Part shown: piece after piece, positions 9,544 through 18,692 of the stretch | How the letters are laid out: every line of letters starts with the position of its first letter | Numbering within the stretch: position 1 is the first letter of the stretch | Origin: Pseudoalteromonas sp. Z1A8 | GTDB taxonomy: Bacteria > Pseudomonadota > Gammaproteobacteria > Enterobacterales > Alteromonadaceae | DNA length: 64,000 bases | Reading direction: 5' to 3' | NCBI RefSeq assembly: GCF_011378855.1 | Contig: NZ_WTLB01000016.1 | Span: forward strand, 1 to 64,000 | Translations under genes and position numbers: made by a program | Notes under the pieces: generated by a model | Told to the model about the DNA's origin: nothing | The model's database searches: none | The model's input: the letters and a program-made list of their open reading frames with translations, nothing else

Positions 9544-9670
9544 AATGGCTCATTATTGTTATTATGTAATTAAAGCGAGTGATTTGCCGACTTTTTTAAC
9601 TAAGTCTTTATATTACAGATAAAATAACAAACAGATAAAGAGTTTTATGCAGTAAAAGTGGTTTATTGAT

Positions 9671-9698
9671 GTGGGTAATTCAATATTGAGTTACCCAC
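9671..9698. repeat. 28-bp near-perfect palindrome just past the mscS-type gene
   Basis: GTGGGTAA and TTACCCAC flank an inner TCAATATTGA dyad, and only one base pair of the 28-bp palindrome is mismatched. It begins seven bases after the channel stop codon. No convincing T tract follows on the minus strand, so it may be a transcript-stabilising hairpin or a protein site rather than a terminator. Confidence 0.6.
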
Positions 9699-9704
9699 TG
9701 AGTT

Positions 9705-10541
9705 TTATGACTCTATATCGCTTTTATTTATAGTAACTACGCGTTGAGGGAATGGGATTTCAATATCAGCATTATTAATTGCTTTATAAACACCACCGTT
9801 AATAGCTAGCTTAGTTTCGATAATTTTAGTTGTAGGTACCCAATACCTGTAACTAATAGTTACGCCGCTATCAGCAAAACGTTCAATACCCACTTGTGAT
9901 AACGGATTTTGTGCGACTAATTCGTGTGCTTTAAGTACGTCTTCAATAAGGCTAATCGCATTATCAGAGCAAGCACTATAGGCTATATCTATTTCACCTT
10001 TGACCAATGAGTAACTAAATGAGTTATGAAGTATTTCACCTACTATATGCTTATTTGGAATGGTGATTTCTACTTTTTCTTCATTGATTAAAATAGTGTA
10101 GCCAAGCTCAATTGTTTTAACTTGGCCGCTTACATTTTTAACTTCAATAGTATCACCAACAACAAAAGGTCGAGTGGCTATAATGGCAAGGCCCGCACCA
10201 TAGTTAGAGAGCATTCCTTGCAGCGCTAAACCAGCACCTAAAGATGCAGCACCAATGGCTGCTACAAATGGCGTAACGCTGATACCTATTTTGCCAAGTG
10301 CAATAATTATAACCATTACAATTAGCAGTACTTTTACCACGCTACTGACAAAGCTAGTAAGCGTAATGTCAACGTTATGACGGGTCATTAACGCGGCTAC
10401 AAATTTGGCAAGCTTTTGTGCTATCCACAAACCAATGAGGACGATAAAAATAGCGCCAACAATTTGCATACTGTAGGTAACCATATACTCAGTAAGCATG
10501 GTGTAATATTTTTCAAACTGTTCGATTTCAGAACTGATCAT
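9705..10541 (-). CDS. MscS-family small-conductance mechanosensitive channel
   Basis: A 278-aa inner-membrane protein close in length to E. coli MscS (286 aa). It has three N-terminal membrane segments (about residues 20-42, 62-84 and 88-110). The last carries the Gly/Ala-rich pore helix (AAIGAASLGAGLALQG) that lines the pore in this family. The beta domain (RPFVVGDTIEV) and a C-terminal alpha/beta domain follow. The expected role is solute release on hypo-osmotic shock. It is monocistronic, or follows lrgB by 38 bp on the same strand and could share its transcript. Confidence 0.93.
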   Translation of the reverse strand: MISSEIEQFEKYYTMLTEYMVTYSMQIVGAIFIVLIGLWIAQKLAKFVAALMTRHNVDITLTSFVSSVVKVLLIVMVIIIALGKIGISVTPFVAAIGAASLGAGLALQGMLSNYGAGLAIIATRPFVVGDTIEVKNVSGQVKTIELGYTILINEEKVEITIPNKHIVGEILHNSFSYSLVKGEIDIAYSACSDNAISLIEDVLKAHELVAQNPLSQVGIERFADSGVTISYRYWVPTTKIIETKLAINGGVYKAINNADIEIPFPQRVVTINKSDIES

Positions 10542-10579
10542 AAAGCGCTCTATGTTAGGGCTATGTTGTATTTTTCCAA

Positions 10580-11323
10580 CTATAGCAAAATGTTGACTAA
10601 AAATGGATATAACAGCGGCACTATAATTGCTGTTAATAAAGCACTTAGCGCCATTGCAACTGAGGAGTAAGCGCCTACTTTTGGATGTTCAGCAATAGCA
10701 GCAGCAGTCCCAATTGCATGACAAGCTGTGCCCATTGCAACACCTTGAGATTCGTGATTAAAAATATTAATGAGTTTAAAAAGCATAAAACCAAATAAAG
10801 CGCCTAGTAAACCAATAAAAATAACTAAAGCCGCAGCAAGAGAGCTAATCCCCCCTAATGAGTCAGTAACAATTAAAGATATTGGGGTTGTGACACTGAG
10901 TGCGGCAACAGATGCACTTAGCTGCGCAGGCGCATTAAATAATATGCTTAGCAAAAATGCCACAACGGTTGCGTTAACAATACCTAAGCTACATGTTGCG
11001 ACTATGAGTAATAGATTTTTTCGTACGTGTGTAAACTGCTGATATAAAGGAAGCGCTAAAGCCACAATCGCGGGCTCTAATAACCAGCTTAGTAATTTGC
11101 TGTGCGAGGCAAATTGCGTATAAGGCAAATTTAGATTAACTAGTAATAAAGCGATAATACTAATACTTAAAAATACGGGGTTAGTGAGCGATTTAAATAC
11201 GCTGTTTTTTATACTTTGGTTTACGGCCCTTAGTGCTAAAAACAATACAATAATAAAAGGAATACTTAGCCACCATAAATTAGGCTGTAGCTCTGAAATA
11301 GCGGAAAAAGTAAAATTAGTCAT
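10580..11323 (-). CDS. lrgB: LrgB/CidB-family membrane protein
   Basis: A 247-aa polytopic membrane protein with about seven hydrophobic helices and the LrgB hallmarks of a TPISLIVTDSLGG region and a HAIGTAAA motif. The family is described as antiholin-like in Gram-positives and as metabolite/glycolate transporters in plants. The substrate here is unknown. The ATG at 11323 (GGGAAGAG ribosome-binding site) overlaps the end of lrgA by 8 bp, implying translational coupling. A longer reading frame to 11350 would overlap lrgA further and is less likely. Confidence 0.9.
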   Translation of the reverse strand: MTNFTFSAISELQPNLWWLSIPFIIVLFLALRAVNQSIKNSVFKSLTNPVFLSISIIALLLVNLNLPYTQFASHSKLLSWLLEPAIVALALPLYQQFTHVRKNLLLIVATCSLGIVNATVVAFLLSILFNAPAQLSASVAALSVTTPISLIVTDSLGGISSLAAALVIFIGLLGALFGFMLFKLINIFNHESQGVAMGTACHAIGTAAAIAEHPKVGAYSSVAMALSALLTAIIVPLLYPFLVNILL

Positions 11324-11669
11324 TATTTTCTCTTCCCTTAAAGTACGCAATTACACTGCTAACAAGCAACAAGGTAGTTATAGGGACTAGCACCATAACT
11401 GAGGCTAAAAATGCCCAGTGCGACTTTATAAGGCCGAGATGTTCAATAAATCCCACACCCGCAGGAATGAAAAATATAGGCATAATATTTAAAATAGGGG
11501 AGGCGCATGGTTTTACATGTTGCTCTTTTACAATACCCGATAAGAGTAAAACTAATAAAATAACCATAGCGAGTAACGGTGCAGGAAAGCTTCCACCAAT
11601 AAAGTGCATAATGAGTTTAGCACAGGCTAAACATAGTAAAATAATAGCGCTACTGAGCAGATATTTCAT
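11316..11669 (-). CDS. lrgA: LrgA/CidA-family membrane protein
   Basis: A 117-aa protein with four hydrophobic segments and the size and layout of LrgA/CidA holin-like proteins. It contains a conserved FIPAGVGF motif at about residues 69-76. It is the first gene of the lrgAB pair and overlaps lrgB by 8 bp. The partner and order match the two-component membrane modules seen across bacteria. I used the ATG at 11669 rather than the adjoining TTG at 11672. Confidence 0.88.
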   Translation of the reverse strand: MKYLLSSAIILLCLACAKLIMHFIGGSFPAPLLAMVILLVLLLSGIVKEQHVKPCASPILNIMPIFFIPAGVGFIEHLGLIKSHWAFLASVMVLVPITTLLLVSSVIAYFKGRENND

Positions 11670-11740
11670 CAAAGTGGCTCACAGAAAAGATAAGAGCTTA
11701 ACTTTAACAAATCAAACTCTTTTATGCATTGTGCAATAGT

Positions 11741-12532
11741 CTACCAGTGCTTTGTATTTGCGTAGGTTATATCTGCTTTTCCTTTAGCTTTAGCAATTGC
11801 TTTTTTAGTGTTTGGGTTTAGCAGTAAGCGAATTTGGCTTAAGGTTTCTTTAGCGAGTATTTTTCGTTGGTTTGGTTTATAGCTAAGTTGTGTAACACGT
11901 TTAATAGCAGCAAGCGTATCGGGTGAACGCTCAAGTAATGTATCGAGCATGTTTTGCGTTGCTTGCTGAGTATCATCGGTAAGTTTAGTAACCAAACCTA
12001 GCTCATTTGCTTGTTGTGCAGTGATTGGGTTTGCGTGGCTTGCAAGCCAAAGTGCTTGGTCGCGCTTAACTAAACCGCTCATCATTACATTTGCGCCCAT
12101 ATCGGGGCACAATCCCCAACGCGCTTCCATAATGGCAAGTTTGGCATCAATATGAACAACTCTGTAATCTGCCCCCAAAGCTATTTGCAAACCACCCCCT
12201 AAACAGTTGCCATCAATTTGTGCAATAACGGGCACACTAAGTGACTGCCAGCCTAATACTACTTTTTGCGCTAAATTTTGATTGCCTGGTAACCATTTAA
12301 GCAATAATTTCACTATGTTCATTGGTGTAGCCATTACTGCAGATATATCAAGGCCTGCACAAAAATGCTCGCCATCACCTTTTATTACCACAGCACGAAT
12401 ACTACGATCTCTTTTTATATTTTTAATGGCTTTGTTTAGCTCTACAAACATTTCAAAGCTTAATGCATTTTGTTTTTTTGCTCTGCTAAGCGTGACGGTT
12501 GCAATGCCATTTTGTTTTTCTAGTTTTATCAT
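11741..12532 (-). CDS. Enoyl-CoA hydratase/isomerase (crotonase) family protein
   Basis: A 263-aa crotonase-fold protein. The CoA/oxyanion-hole stretches are visible as HFCAGLDIS (about residues 56-64) and GNCLGGGLQIALGADYRV (about 108-125). The expected catalytic acidic position is occupied by the MEARWGL region. The oxyanion hole supports an acyl-CoA substrate, but hydratase, isomerase or another activity cannot be separated by eye. A strong AGAGGAG ribosome-binding site precedes the ATG. It has no obvious partner and appears to be a single-gene unit. Confidence 0.9.
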   Translation of the reverse strand: MIKLEKQNGIATVTLSRAKKQNALSFEMFVELNKAIKNIKRDRSIRAVVIKGDGEHFCAGLDISAVMATPMNIVKLLLKWLPGNQNLAQKVVLGWQSLSVPVIAQIDGNCLGGGLQIALGADYRVVHIDAKLAIMEARWGLCPDMGANVMMSGLVKRDQALWLASHANPITAQQANELGLVTKLTDDTQQATQNMLDTLLERSPDTLAAIKRVTQLSYKPNQRKILAKETLSQIRLLLNPNTKKAIAKAKGKADITYANTKHW

Positions 12533-12898
12533 TACACACTCCTCTGACCTGTTGCTTGAGCTTATGTTGTTATAGGAATTAAGTAAAGTGACGGTATTTT
12601 TTAAATAAATGGAATTTATTGCTAAAGCCGTAGTCTTAAAGGATTGGTTTTAGATGAGAAAAAGCTAAACAATTCGAACCTAAGATAATAAAAATATTTT
12701 ACGTTGTTATTTTAACTAAAATAATAAAAGTAATCTTTATATTCAATAGTTTAGGTGAATTGTTATTTGTCGATTTAGTTGTATGCTGAATAAAGCATGA
12801 CTCGGTTACAAAAAAGTCAGTGTTTTACGTTTTTTTTTATCAAAATGATGATGAGATTTGATAATATAGCGCAACTTAAAAGCTTAAGGTAAGCACAT
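12533..12898. other. 366-bp divergent intergenic region
   Basis: Very AT-rich spacer between the crotonase gene (minus) and the DNA-mimic gene (plus). A plausible plus-strand promoter is TTGTTA at 12760-12765 and TATGCT at 12782-12787 with a 16-bp spacer. I see no repeat, RNA gene or credible small ORF. Confidence 0.5.
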
Positions 12899-13219
12899 AT
12901 GTCGGGTCCACGTTTATATACGGTAGAAGAAGCTACTCACCAAGCTTATGATATTTTTTTAGAGTTAGCGCCAAATAACTTGAGTGAAAAAGATGTTGAA
13001 GACTTTAATGAGTTTAGAGAAGACCTAGGCTTTATTGAAGAAGACGAGCCAGATGACCAGTGGCAAGACTTTGTAGCCCTTGAAATAGAGCCAGAGCACT
13101 TTATTCAGGTGTTGGTTGGTTTAGAATTTGAAAATGATGATGTTTTGTTTGCTAAAATTTTGATTAGTCGTGATAAAGATGCTCCGTTTTGTCATATTTT
13201 ATGGAAAGAAACTGAATAA
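12899..13219 (+). CDS. Putative dsDNA mimic protein, HI1450/YciU (DUF440) family
   Basis: A 106-aa, strongly acidic protein (clusters such as EEDEPDD at about 48-54) matching the small HI1450/YciU family. The H. influenzae structure of that family resembles a DNA-mimicking surface that can bind HU. The role is therefore probably modulation of a DNA-binding protein, but the biological target is uncertain. It starts at an ATG with AAGG nine bases upstream. The next gene begins 42 bp after it. Confidence 0.88.
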   Translation: MSGPRLYTVEEATHQAYDIFLELAPNNLSEKDVEDFNEFREDLGFIEEDEPDDQWQDFVALEIEPEHFIQVLVGLEFENDDVLFAKILISRDKDAPFCHILWKETE

Positions 13220-13261
13220 GCAATACTGCTTATTTTTATAATTGTGTGCAGAGAGAGTATT

Positions 13262-14074
13262 GTGCGTAAGTATTTATTTTTAATTTTTTTAATAATTAGC
13301 AGCCCAAGTTGGGCCGTTGATCCATTTGAAGATTTTCATGAATATGGCAAGCTCTCTGATGAAGAAATTCATGAGTTACACAAAGGTGACATGTTCTATG
13401 GTGATACTGAATTTGGCTTTATTCTAAGTAAAGGTAACACCAATTCGACCAGTTTTAAGCTCAAAGGTAATTTATACCAAGACTTTGAAAAGTGGCGTAA
13501 CCAATTTAAAATAGACTCTCTTTATAAGCGTGATGAGAACGATGAAAGCGGTGGCACTGATGTTACAGCTAATCGTGTTTTTGTATCAGCGCAAGGTAAC
13601 TATAAAGTAGGTGTTAAAAACTCCTCATTTTTTATTTACGGTGATTACGAAGAAGATGAGTTTAGTGGACTTGATTTTAAAAGTACGGTGGCGACAGGCT
13701 ATGGTGCACGTGTATATCAAGGCTCTAAAAACAAAGTAGATATTGATATAGGACCTGGTTTATACCGTTCAGTAGCGGATGAAGATTCGGATGTGAGCGA
13801 AGATGAAATTAATAAAACCGGTTATTTAGTACGTGTTGCAATGCAGTGGGAACGTTTGGTTTCTAAGCGTACTCGTTTTAATCAAGATGTGAGTATAGAG
13901 CAGTCGCTCTCAGGTCTTAATTCTCGCTTAAAATCGGAAACCGCACTAATAAGCCAAGTGATTGGTGCGGTATCACTCAAATTTACCTACATGTATCGTT
14001 ATAATTCAAAACCCGAAGATGATAAACTCAAGTTTGACTCAGAGCTGAGTGCTACATTGGTGTACAGCTTTTAA
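13262..14074 (+). CDS. DUF481 (YdiY-type) outer-membrane beta-barrel protein
   Basis: A 270-aa exported protein. An N-terminal signal peptide of 18 residues ends in SWA before VDPFED. The body contains repeated amphipathic beta strands with the GDTEFGFILSKGNTNSTS opening typical of DUF481 proteins, and it ends in an aromatic residue (YSF) as outer-membrane barrels do. Family members are described as salt-induced outer-membrane proteins. The GTG at 13262 follows a purine-rich GAGAGAG site and gives a clean signal peptide; the upstream GTG at 13244 does not. Confidence 0.85.
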   Translation: MRKYLFLIFLIISSPSWAVDPFEDFHEYGKLSDEEIHELHKGDMFYGDTEFGFILSKGNTNSTSFKLKGNLYQDFEKWRNQFKIDSLYKRDENDESGGTDVTANRVFVSAQGNYKVGVKNSSFFIYGDYEEDEFSGLDFKSTVATGYGARVYQGSKNKVDIDIGPGLYRSVADEDSDVSEDEINKTGYLVRVAMQWERLVSKRTRFNQDVSIEQSLSGLNSRLKSETALISQVIGAVSLKFTYMYRYNSKPEDDKLKFDSELSATLVYSF

Positions 14075-14099
14075 GTATTTATTTAATTTAGAGAATATT

Positions 14100-14582
14100 A
14101 TGTATCAGCATAAACAGTATGCGGTGTTTATCTTTTTTGTATTAGCGTGGATAGGCGGTTTTGTAGCGCTTGCATGGAACTTGTTAGGCGCTGATGGACC
14201 TTTAATGATATTTGCTGGGATTTTAGTGCTGGTGGGCTTTTTGTTCCATGGTCTAACAGTAAAAGTAGATGATAAAAAAATTAGCTGGGCGTTTGGCCCA
14301 GGCGTTGCAGGGCAAAGCATTGAGCTTGGCGAAGTAGTAGAAGCTAAGGCAGTTCAAAACTCTTACAGACACGGTATTGGTATGCGAATTACTCACGATG
14401 GTTGGGTGTATACAGTATCTGGCTTTAGTGCAATACAGCTAACGCTTAAAGATGGCACTTTGTATCGAGTTGGCACAAACGATCAAAAAGGTTTACTAGC
14501 CGCTCTAAAAGAAAAGAATGTATCAATCGCGCTGCCTAGTAAGGCAAAAACTGAAACGGTTAAGCGCAACAATATGATATAA
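14100..14582 (+). CDS. Small two-helix inner-membrane protein of unknown function
   Basis: A 160-aa protein. Residues about 8-28 and 33-52 are hydrophobic helices, followed by a soluble beta-rich region of about 100 residues (KVDDKKISWAFGPGV onward) that resembles the small PH-like domains attached to two-helix membrane proteins. No function is assignable. The start at 14100 is preferred because the longer frame overlaps the previous gene. A terminator follows at once. Confidence 0.75.
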   Translation: MYQHKQYAVFIFFVLAWIGGFVALAWNLLGADGPLMIFAGILVLVGFLFHGLTVKVDDKKISWAFGPGVAGQSIELGEVVEAKAVQNSYRHGIGMRITHDGWVYTVSGFSAIQLTLKDGTLYRVGTNDQKGLLAALKEKNVSIALPSKAKTETVKRNNMI

Positions 14583-14606
14583 AAAAAGCGCCCTAGGCGC
14601 TTTTTT
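14582..14606. terminator. Bidirectional terminator between convergent genes
   Basis: GCGCC and GGCGC pair around CTA and are flanked by six As and six Ts, so the hairpin can end transcription from both sides. It separates the two-helix protein gene from slyD. Confidence 0.85.
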
Positions 14607-14623
14607 CTTGGTTTAACAGTGTA

Positions 14624-15109
14624 TTAGTGGTCGTGACCACACCCACCTTCACCATGTACATGACCATGAGTGAGTTCTTCTTCGGTTGCATCACGTACTT
14701 CTAGTATCTCTACATCAAAGTTAAGTGTTATGCCTGCAAGTGGGTTATTACCATCTACAATAACTTCTTCATCTTGGATATCGATGATCATTACTGATTG
14801 GTCACCATCATCTGTTGATGCACGAAATTGCATGCCGACTTCAATTTCCATACCTTCAAACATCGACTTAGGTACAGCTTGCATTAGGTTATCGTGGCGT
14901 TCGCCATAACCTTCATCAGGTTCAACTTTTACGCTAAGTGTGTCGCCTGGTTGTTTGCCTTGCAAAGCATTTTCTAGGCCTGAAATTAAGTAGCCTGTGC
15001 CAATGATAAAGTGTAGTGGCTCACCACCGAACGAGTTATCAATGCTATTGCCATCATTATCCATTACCGAATAATGCATTTTTACCACTTTGTTTGCCGC
15101 AACGATCAT
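14624..15109 (-). CDS. slyD: SlyD-type FKBP peptidyl-prolyl cis-trans isomerase
   Basis: A 161-aa cytosolic foldase and metallochaperone. The split FKBP domain with an inserted IF chaperone flap spans residues 1-145 (DGNSIDNS, GTGYLISGLENAL, DEGYGERHDNL and VDGNNPLAGITLNFDVEIL). The C-terminus is a short His/Cys/Gly tail (HGHVHGEGGCGHDH), a shortened version of the nickel-binding tail of E. coli SlyD. I take the second ATG at 15109 because AGGA sits seven bases before it; the ATG at 15115 is too close to the ribosome-binding site. Confidence 0.92.
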   Translation of the reverse strand: MIVAANKVVKMHYSVMDNDGNSIDNSFGGEPLHFIIGTGYLISGLENALQGKQPGDTLSVKVEPDEGYGERHDNLMQAVPKSMFEGMEIEVGMQFRASTDDGDQSVMIIDIQDEEVIVDGNNPLAGITLNFDVEILEVRDATEEELTHGHVHGEGGCGHDH

Positions 15110-15121
15110 AGTCATTCCTAT

Positions 15122-16033
15122 TTATTCATCTTCAAGAGAGTAGGGTAGAGGCAGAATGCTTAGCTCCACCTGAGGTGTGTGTTTTGCACGAAGTACCTGA
15201 GTTACATCAGTATCGTTTGGCAACACAACGAGGCCTGTTAATTTATTTGTTTGTTCATTAAAGCTTTGTGCAATAAGTTTACCCGCACGGCGCCAATTTT
15301 CGCCTAATTGGGTTTCTAAATCGGGCTCTGAAAGTATCCCTTCGCTTTGACCTGAAACTATATACATTGCACGCTTATTTTTACCTAGGTACTTCATGCG
15401 AGCCACAGTTTCTTGACCGGTATAACACCCTTTTTTAAAGCTTATACCGCCAATAGCATGTAGGTTTACCATTTGAGGAACATACTCGCCAATTGCATCT
15501 GCACTTAACTGAGGTTCACCTGCAAGCATAGATGCTTGTTGCCAAGGAGCTTCGTTATCAAGTGTAGATACGTCATCAGGCATACTAAACTGGCTATCGA
15601 CCATCAATAAAACACGGTTATCAGCTAATTTTAGTGCTTTACCGCTTTCAAAGTCACACGCGCTCGCATCACCTTCAAAGTTAATATCAAGTTGTGCGAG
15701 TGCATCAGATAAGTCATCACCAATTAAGCCAATTAAACGCCTTGAACACTCGCTGATATCAACTTTTGCAAATACAGCATATTTTTTAAGTTCAGCTAAC
15801 GATTTTTCAACTTCGGCTTGGCTACCCGCAAGGTAGTAGCTATCTTGATAAGAAAATAATTTAAATACGCCCCAAAGTTTACCTTTAGCGCTGCAATGGC
15901 CAGCCCACAAATAATTACTGCTGGTTAATTTATTTAGATCTTGAGTGATTTGCCCGTGTAAATAAGATAATTTATCAGCACCGCAGAGGCTAATAAGTTG
16001 ATGAGATAACGGACATGCATAAACGCTCGACAT
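15122..16033 (-). CDS. ygfZ: YgfZ/GcvT-domain folate-binding Fe-S maintenance protein
   Basis: A 303-aa protein with the family signature KGCYTGQE (about residues 197-204), whose cysteine is essential in E. coli YgfZ. YgfZ uses tetrahydrofolate and supports the assembly or repair of certain Fe-S enzymes such as MiaB. I chose the ATG at 16033, preceded by AAGAAGG; a longer frame to 16099 adds a poorly supported extension. It is divergent from sdhE, as in many gammaproteobacteria. Confidence 0.93.
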   Translation of the reverse strand: MSSVYACPLSHQLISLCGADKLSYLHGQITQDLNKLTSSNYLWAGHCSAKGKLWGVFKLFSYQDSYYLAGSQAEVEKSLAELKKYAVFAKVDISECSRRLIGLIGDDLSDALAQLDINFEGDASACDFESGKALKLADNRVLLMVDSQFSMPDDVSTLDNEAPWQQASMLAGEPQLSADAIGEYVPQMVNLHAIGGISFKKGCYTGQETVARMKYLGKNKRAMYIVSGQSEGILSEPDLETQLGENWRRAGKLIAQSFNEQTNKLTGLVVLPNDTDVTQVLRAKHTPQVELSILPLPYSLEDE

Positions 16034-16197
16034 AAAAACCTTCTTTGCAATATAAATGAAGTGACATAATAACGCAGTTGCTACGTATGGTACAGACAAG
16101 CACCTAATGGTGTGGGTTTATTATTTAATGAGAGATTAATAGCTGCTAAATAGGCTTGTGTTTGTTAAACTCGAGTCAATTAAGTATGAGGTTTAAA

Positions 16198-16449
16198 ATG
16201 GTTGAAATTCATAGTAAAGCACGTATTCGTTGGGCTTGTCGTCGTGGCATGTTAGAGCTAGATGTTTTGTTTATGCCGTTTGTAGAAGAAGCATACGACT
16301 CTTTAAACGCAGAGCAACAGGCTATCTTTCAGCGTTTGCTCACGGAAGAAGATCCTGATTTATTTGCATGGTTTATGGGCCATCAAGAATGTAAAGATGA
16401 GCAGCTAAATAGCATGGTACAACTTATCTTAGACCGAGTTCGTGTATAG
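16198..16449 (+). CDS. sdhE: Succinate dehydrogenase assembly factor SdhE (CptB)
   Basis: An 83-aa helical protein with the diagnostic RRGMLE motif at 15-20, the surface that contacts the flavoprotein during covalent FAD attachment to SdhA/FrdA. It ends in an acidic EEDPDLFAWFMG segment also conserved in the family. GAGG seven bases upstream selects the ATG at 16198. It overlaps the following ygfX-like gene, matching the E. coli pair. Confidence 0.95.
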   Translation: MVEIHSKARIRWACRRGMLELDVLFMPFVEEAYDSLNAEQQAIFQRLLTEEDPDLFAWFMGHQECKDEQLNSMVQLILDRVRV

Positions 16450-16861
16450 GTTTACGGTTACAAATAATAAAGCTGACCACAAACCTATTGTGGTCTTTTT
16501 TTGCATGCTGAGTTTAATATTATGCTTATTTTTAAGTTCAGTTTTAGCTATGATTTTTTGCTTGGTAATGAATGTGGTCGCTGGTTTTGTAGTTTGGCAA
16601 AAAGTGTTAGCAATTCACCCAAATCACGGCGTTATAATATTAGAACCTAAACTATTTCGATTTGAGGGTGAAGCTTTACAAGTTCAGGGCGAAATTAGTA
16701 AAAAAAGTCGCTTTTATGGCAATAGCATCTGGCTGCATATTAAGGGTTTTAGTAACAGCCATTGGCTAATAATTTCAGCCAATGGTGTTAATAAACAAAG
16801 CTATGCACGCTTAAAGCGCGCGGCTTTAAATGCGATTAATTTCGCTTTGGAGTCAAAATAG
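16442..16861 (+). CDS. ygfX: YgfX/CptA-like inner-membrane protein
   Basis: A 139-aa protein with two adjacent N-terminal hydrophobic helices (about residues 17-52) and a C-terminal basic soluble part with a [13 protein letters not shown] region. Length, topology and the 8-bp overlap with sdhE match E. coli YgfX (CptA). That protein has been proposed as a membrane-linked toxin paired with SdhE and affecting the division/shape cytoskeleton; the toxin role is debated. Its last 26 bp overlap the 3' end of nadB on the other strand. Confidence 0.78.
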   Translation: MYRFTVTNNKADHKPIVVFFCMLSLILCLFLSSVLAMIFCLVMNVVAGFVVWQKVLAIHPNHGVIILEPKLFRFEGEALQVQGEISKKSRFYGNSIWLHIKGFSNSHWLIISANGVNKQSYARLKRAALNAINFALESK

Positions 16862-18446
16862 TCGGTGTTGGGTTTTCATTTTGTTCAGGGTAGTCAATTG
16901 TGTAATGCAATCCTCGGCTTTCTTTTCGCTCCATCGCACTTCTAATAATTAACTCAGATACTTGCACTAAATTACGAAGCTCAAGTAAGTTATTACTTAC
17001 TCTAAAGTTTGCATAGTAATCGTGTATTTCTTGCTGCAGTAACTCAACTCTGTGTAATGCGCGTTCTAAGCGTTTAGTTGAGCGTACAATACCTACATAA
17101 TCCCACATAAATAAACGTAGCTCATGCCAGTTATGGGTAATAACTATTTCCTCGTCTGAATTACTAACACGGCTTTCATCCCAATGAGGCAGTTCCATTG
17201 GCTCAGGTGCATGTTCAATTTTGCTTAAAATATCTTTAGCTGCAGCGTGGGCAAATACAATACATTCTAATAGTGAATTACTTGCCATACGGTTTGCACC
17301 GTGCAGGCCTGTATAAGCCACTTCACCAACTGCATATAAGTTATCGAGATCTGTTTTACCGTTAAAGTCAGTCATTACGCCACCACAGGTGTAATGGGCG
17401 GCAGGTACAACAGGGATTGCTTCTTTAGTTATATCAAGGCCAACACTTAAGCATTTTGCATAAATAGTAGGAAAGTGCTCAATAATAAAGTCTTTATCTT
17501 TGTGGCTAATATCTAAATAAACACAATTAGCACCTAAACGCTTCATTTCAAAATCGATTGCGCGTGCCACTATATCACGTGGAGCAAGCTCTTCACGGCT
17601 GTCAAAGTCTTTCATAAAGCGAGTGCCATCAGGGCGTTTTAAATAAGCCCCTTCACCGCGCATAGCTTCTGTAATTAAAAAGTTTTGTAGTTCTGGGTGG
17701 TAAAGGCTTGTTGGATGAAATTGATTAAATTCCATATTGGCAACTTTACAGCCAGCACGCCATGCCATTGCAATACCGTCACCACTTGATACATCTGGAT
17801 TAGAAGTATACAAATACACTTTGCTTGCGCCACCAGTTGCAAGCGCAACAAATTTAGCTGAAATGGTTTCTACCTTTTTCGCTTTTTTGTTCCACACATA
17901 CATACCTTCAATGTGTGAGCCTGTTTTACCTGCGCTTTTATCTGTAATTAAATCAATGGCGTTGTATTGCTCTAAAAGCGTTATATTCTTATGAATTTTA
18001 ACTTGGCTGATAAGTGTAGTTTGCACCGCTTTGCCAGTGGCATCGGCAGCATGCAAAATACGACGATGGCTGTGACCGCCTTCACGTGTTAAATGAAAAC
18101 GCTCTTTTCCTTTGCTATCAAACTCCATATCAAAGGGAACACCTTGGTCAATTAACCACTGTAGGCAATCATGAGCATTAGTCGCTGTATAATGAACAGC
18201 GTCTCTGTCGCATAAACCGCCGCCCGCATCGAGTGTATCTTCAACATGAGATTCTATGCTGTCGTTTTGTTTATCAAATACTGCTGCTATACCACCCTGG
18301 GCATATAAAGTAGAACCTTCGGTAAGTGCTCCTTTACTGATCACGGTAACGTTACAATAATTAGCGAGAGATAATGCAAGTGATAAGCCTGCTGCGCCGC
18401 TACCGATAATAGCGACATCTGCAATGTGATGTTTATTTTGGTTCAT
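16836..18446 (-). CDS. nadB: L-aspartate oxidase
   Basis: A 536-aa FAD enzyme that oxidises L-aspartate to iminoaspartate, the first step of de novo NAD synthesis. Visible features are the N-terminal dinucleotide-binding [11 protein letters not shown] (about 15-25), the [11 protein letters not shown] segment, the substrate-site [15 protein letters not shown] (about 118-132) and the C-terminal helical domain with [12 protein letters not shown]. Placement beside the sigma-E operon is the same as in E. coli. The gene converges on ygfX with a 26-bp overlap. Confidence 0.97.
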   Translation of the reverse strand: MNQNKHHIADVAIIGSGAAGLSLALSLANYCNVTVISKGALTEGSTLYAQGGIAAVFDKQNDSIESHVEDTLDAGGGLCDRDAVHYTATNAHDCLQWLIDQGVPFDMEFDSKGKERFHLTREGGHSHRRILHAADATGKAVQTTLISQVKIHKNITLLEQYNAIDLITDKSAGKTGSHIEGMYVWNKKAKKVETISAKFVALATGGASKVYLYTSNPDVSSGDGIAMAWRAGCKVANMEFNQFHPTSLYHPELQNFLITEAMRGEGAYLKRPDGTRFMKDFDSREELAPRDIVARAIDFEMKRLGANCVYLDISHKDKDFIIEHFPTIYAKCLSVGLDITKEAIPVVPAAHYTCGGVMTDFNGKTDLDNLYAVGEVAYTGLHGANRMASNSLLECIVFAHAAAKDILSKIEHAPEPMELPHWDESRVSNSDEEIVITHNWHELRLFMWDYVGIVRSTKRLERALHRVELLQQEIHDYYANFRVSNNLLELRNLVQVSELIIRSAMERKESRGLHYTIDYPEQNENPTPTILTPKRN

Positions 18447-18598
18447 GTCAGAGGTACTTTGCGGTTACAATGCCCATATAGAGCAATATTTGTTTTTAAT
18501 ATCTGTAGTTGTATCATATTTGTCATACTACTACGTAGTGATTTTAAAGGCTTAGCGCCGTTATTTATCATCTATTTTATAAAAAAATAATATTAAGC

Positions 18599-18626
18599 AG
18601 AACTTTTTATTCATAAAGAGGTCAGA
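18599..18626 (+). promoter_or_regulatory. Sigma-E promoter of rpoE-rseABC
   Basis: AGAACTT (18599-18605), a 16-bp spacer, then TCAGA (18622-18626). The sigma-E consensus is GGAACTT-N15/16-TCTGA, so both boxes differ by one base. Transcription would start near 18632, which implies autoregulation as in E. coli and argues against the GTG at 18633 as the rpoE start. Confidence 0.75.
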
Positions 18627-18692
18627 GTATTTGTGAACAATGACGACAATATGAATAACAAGCAAAAATCAGACATAGGAGTACCGGCTCGA

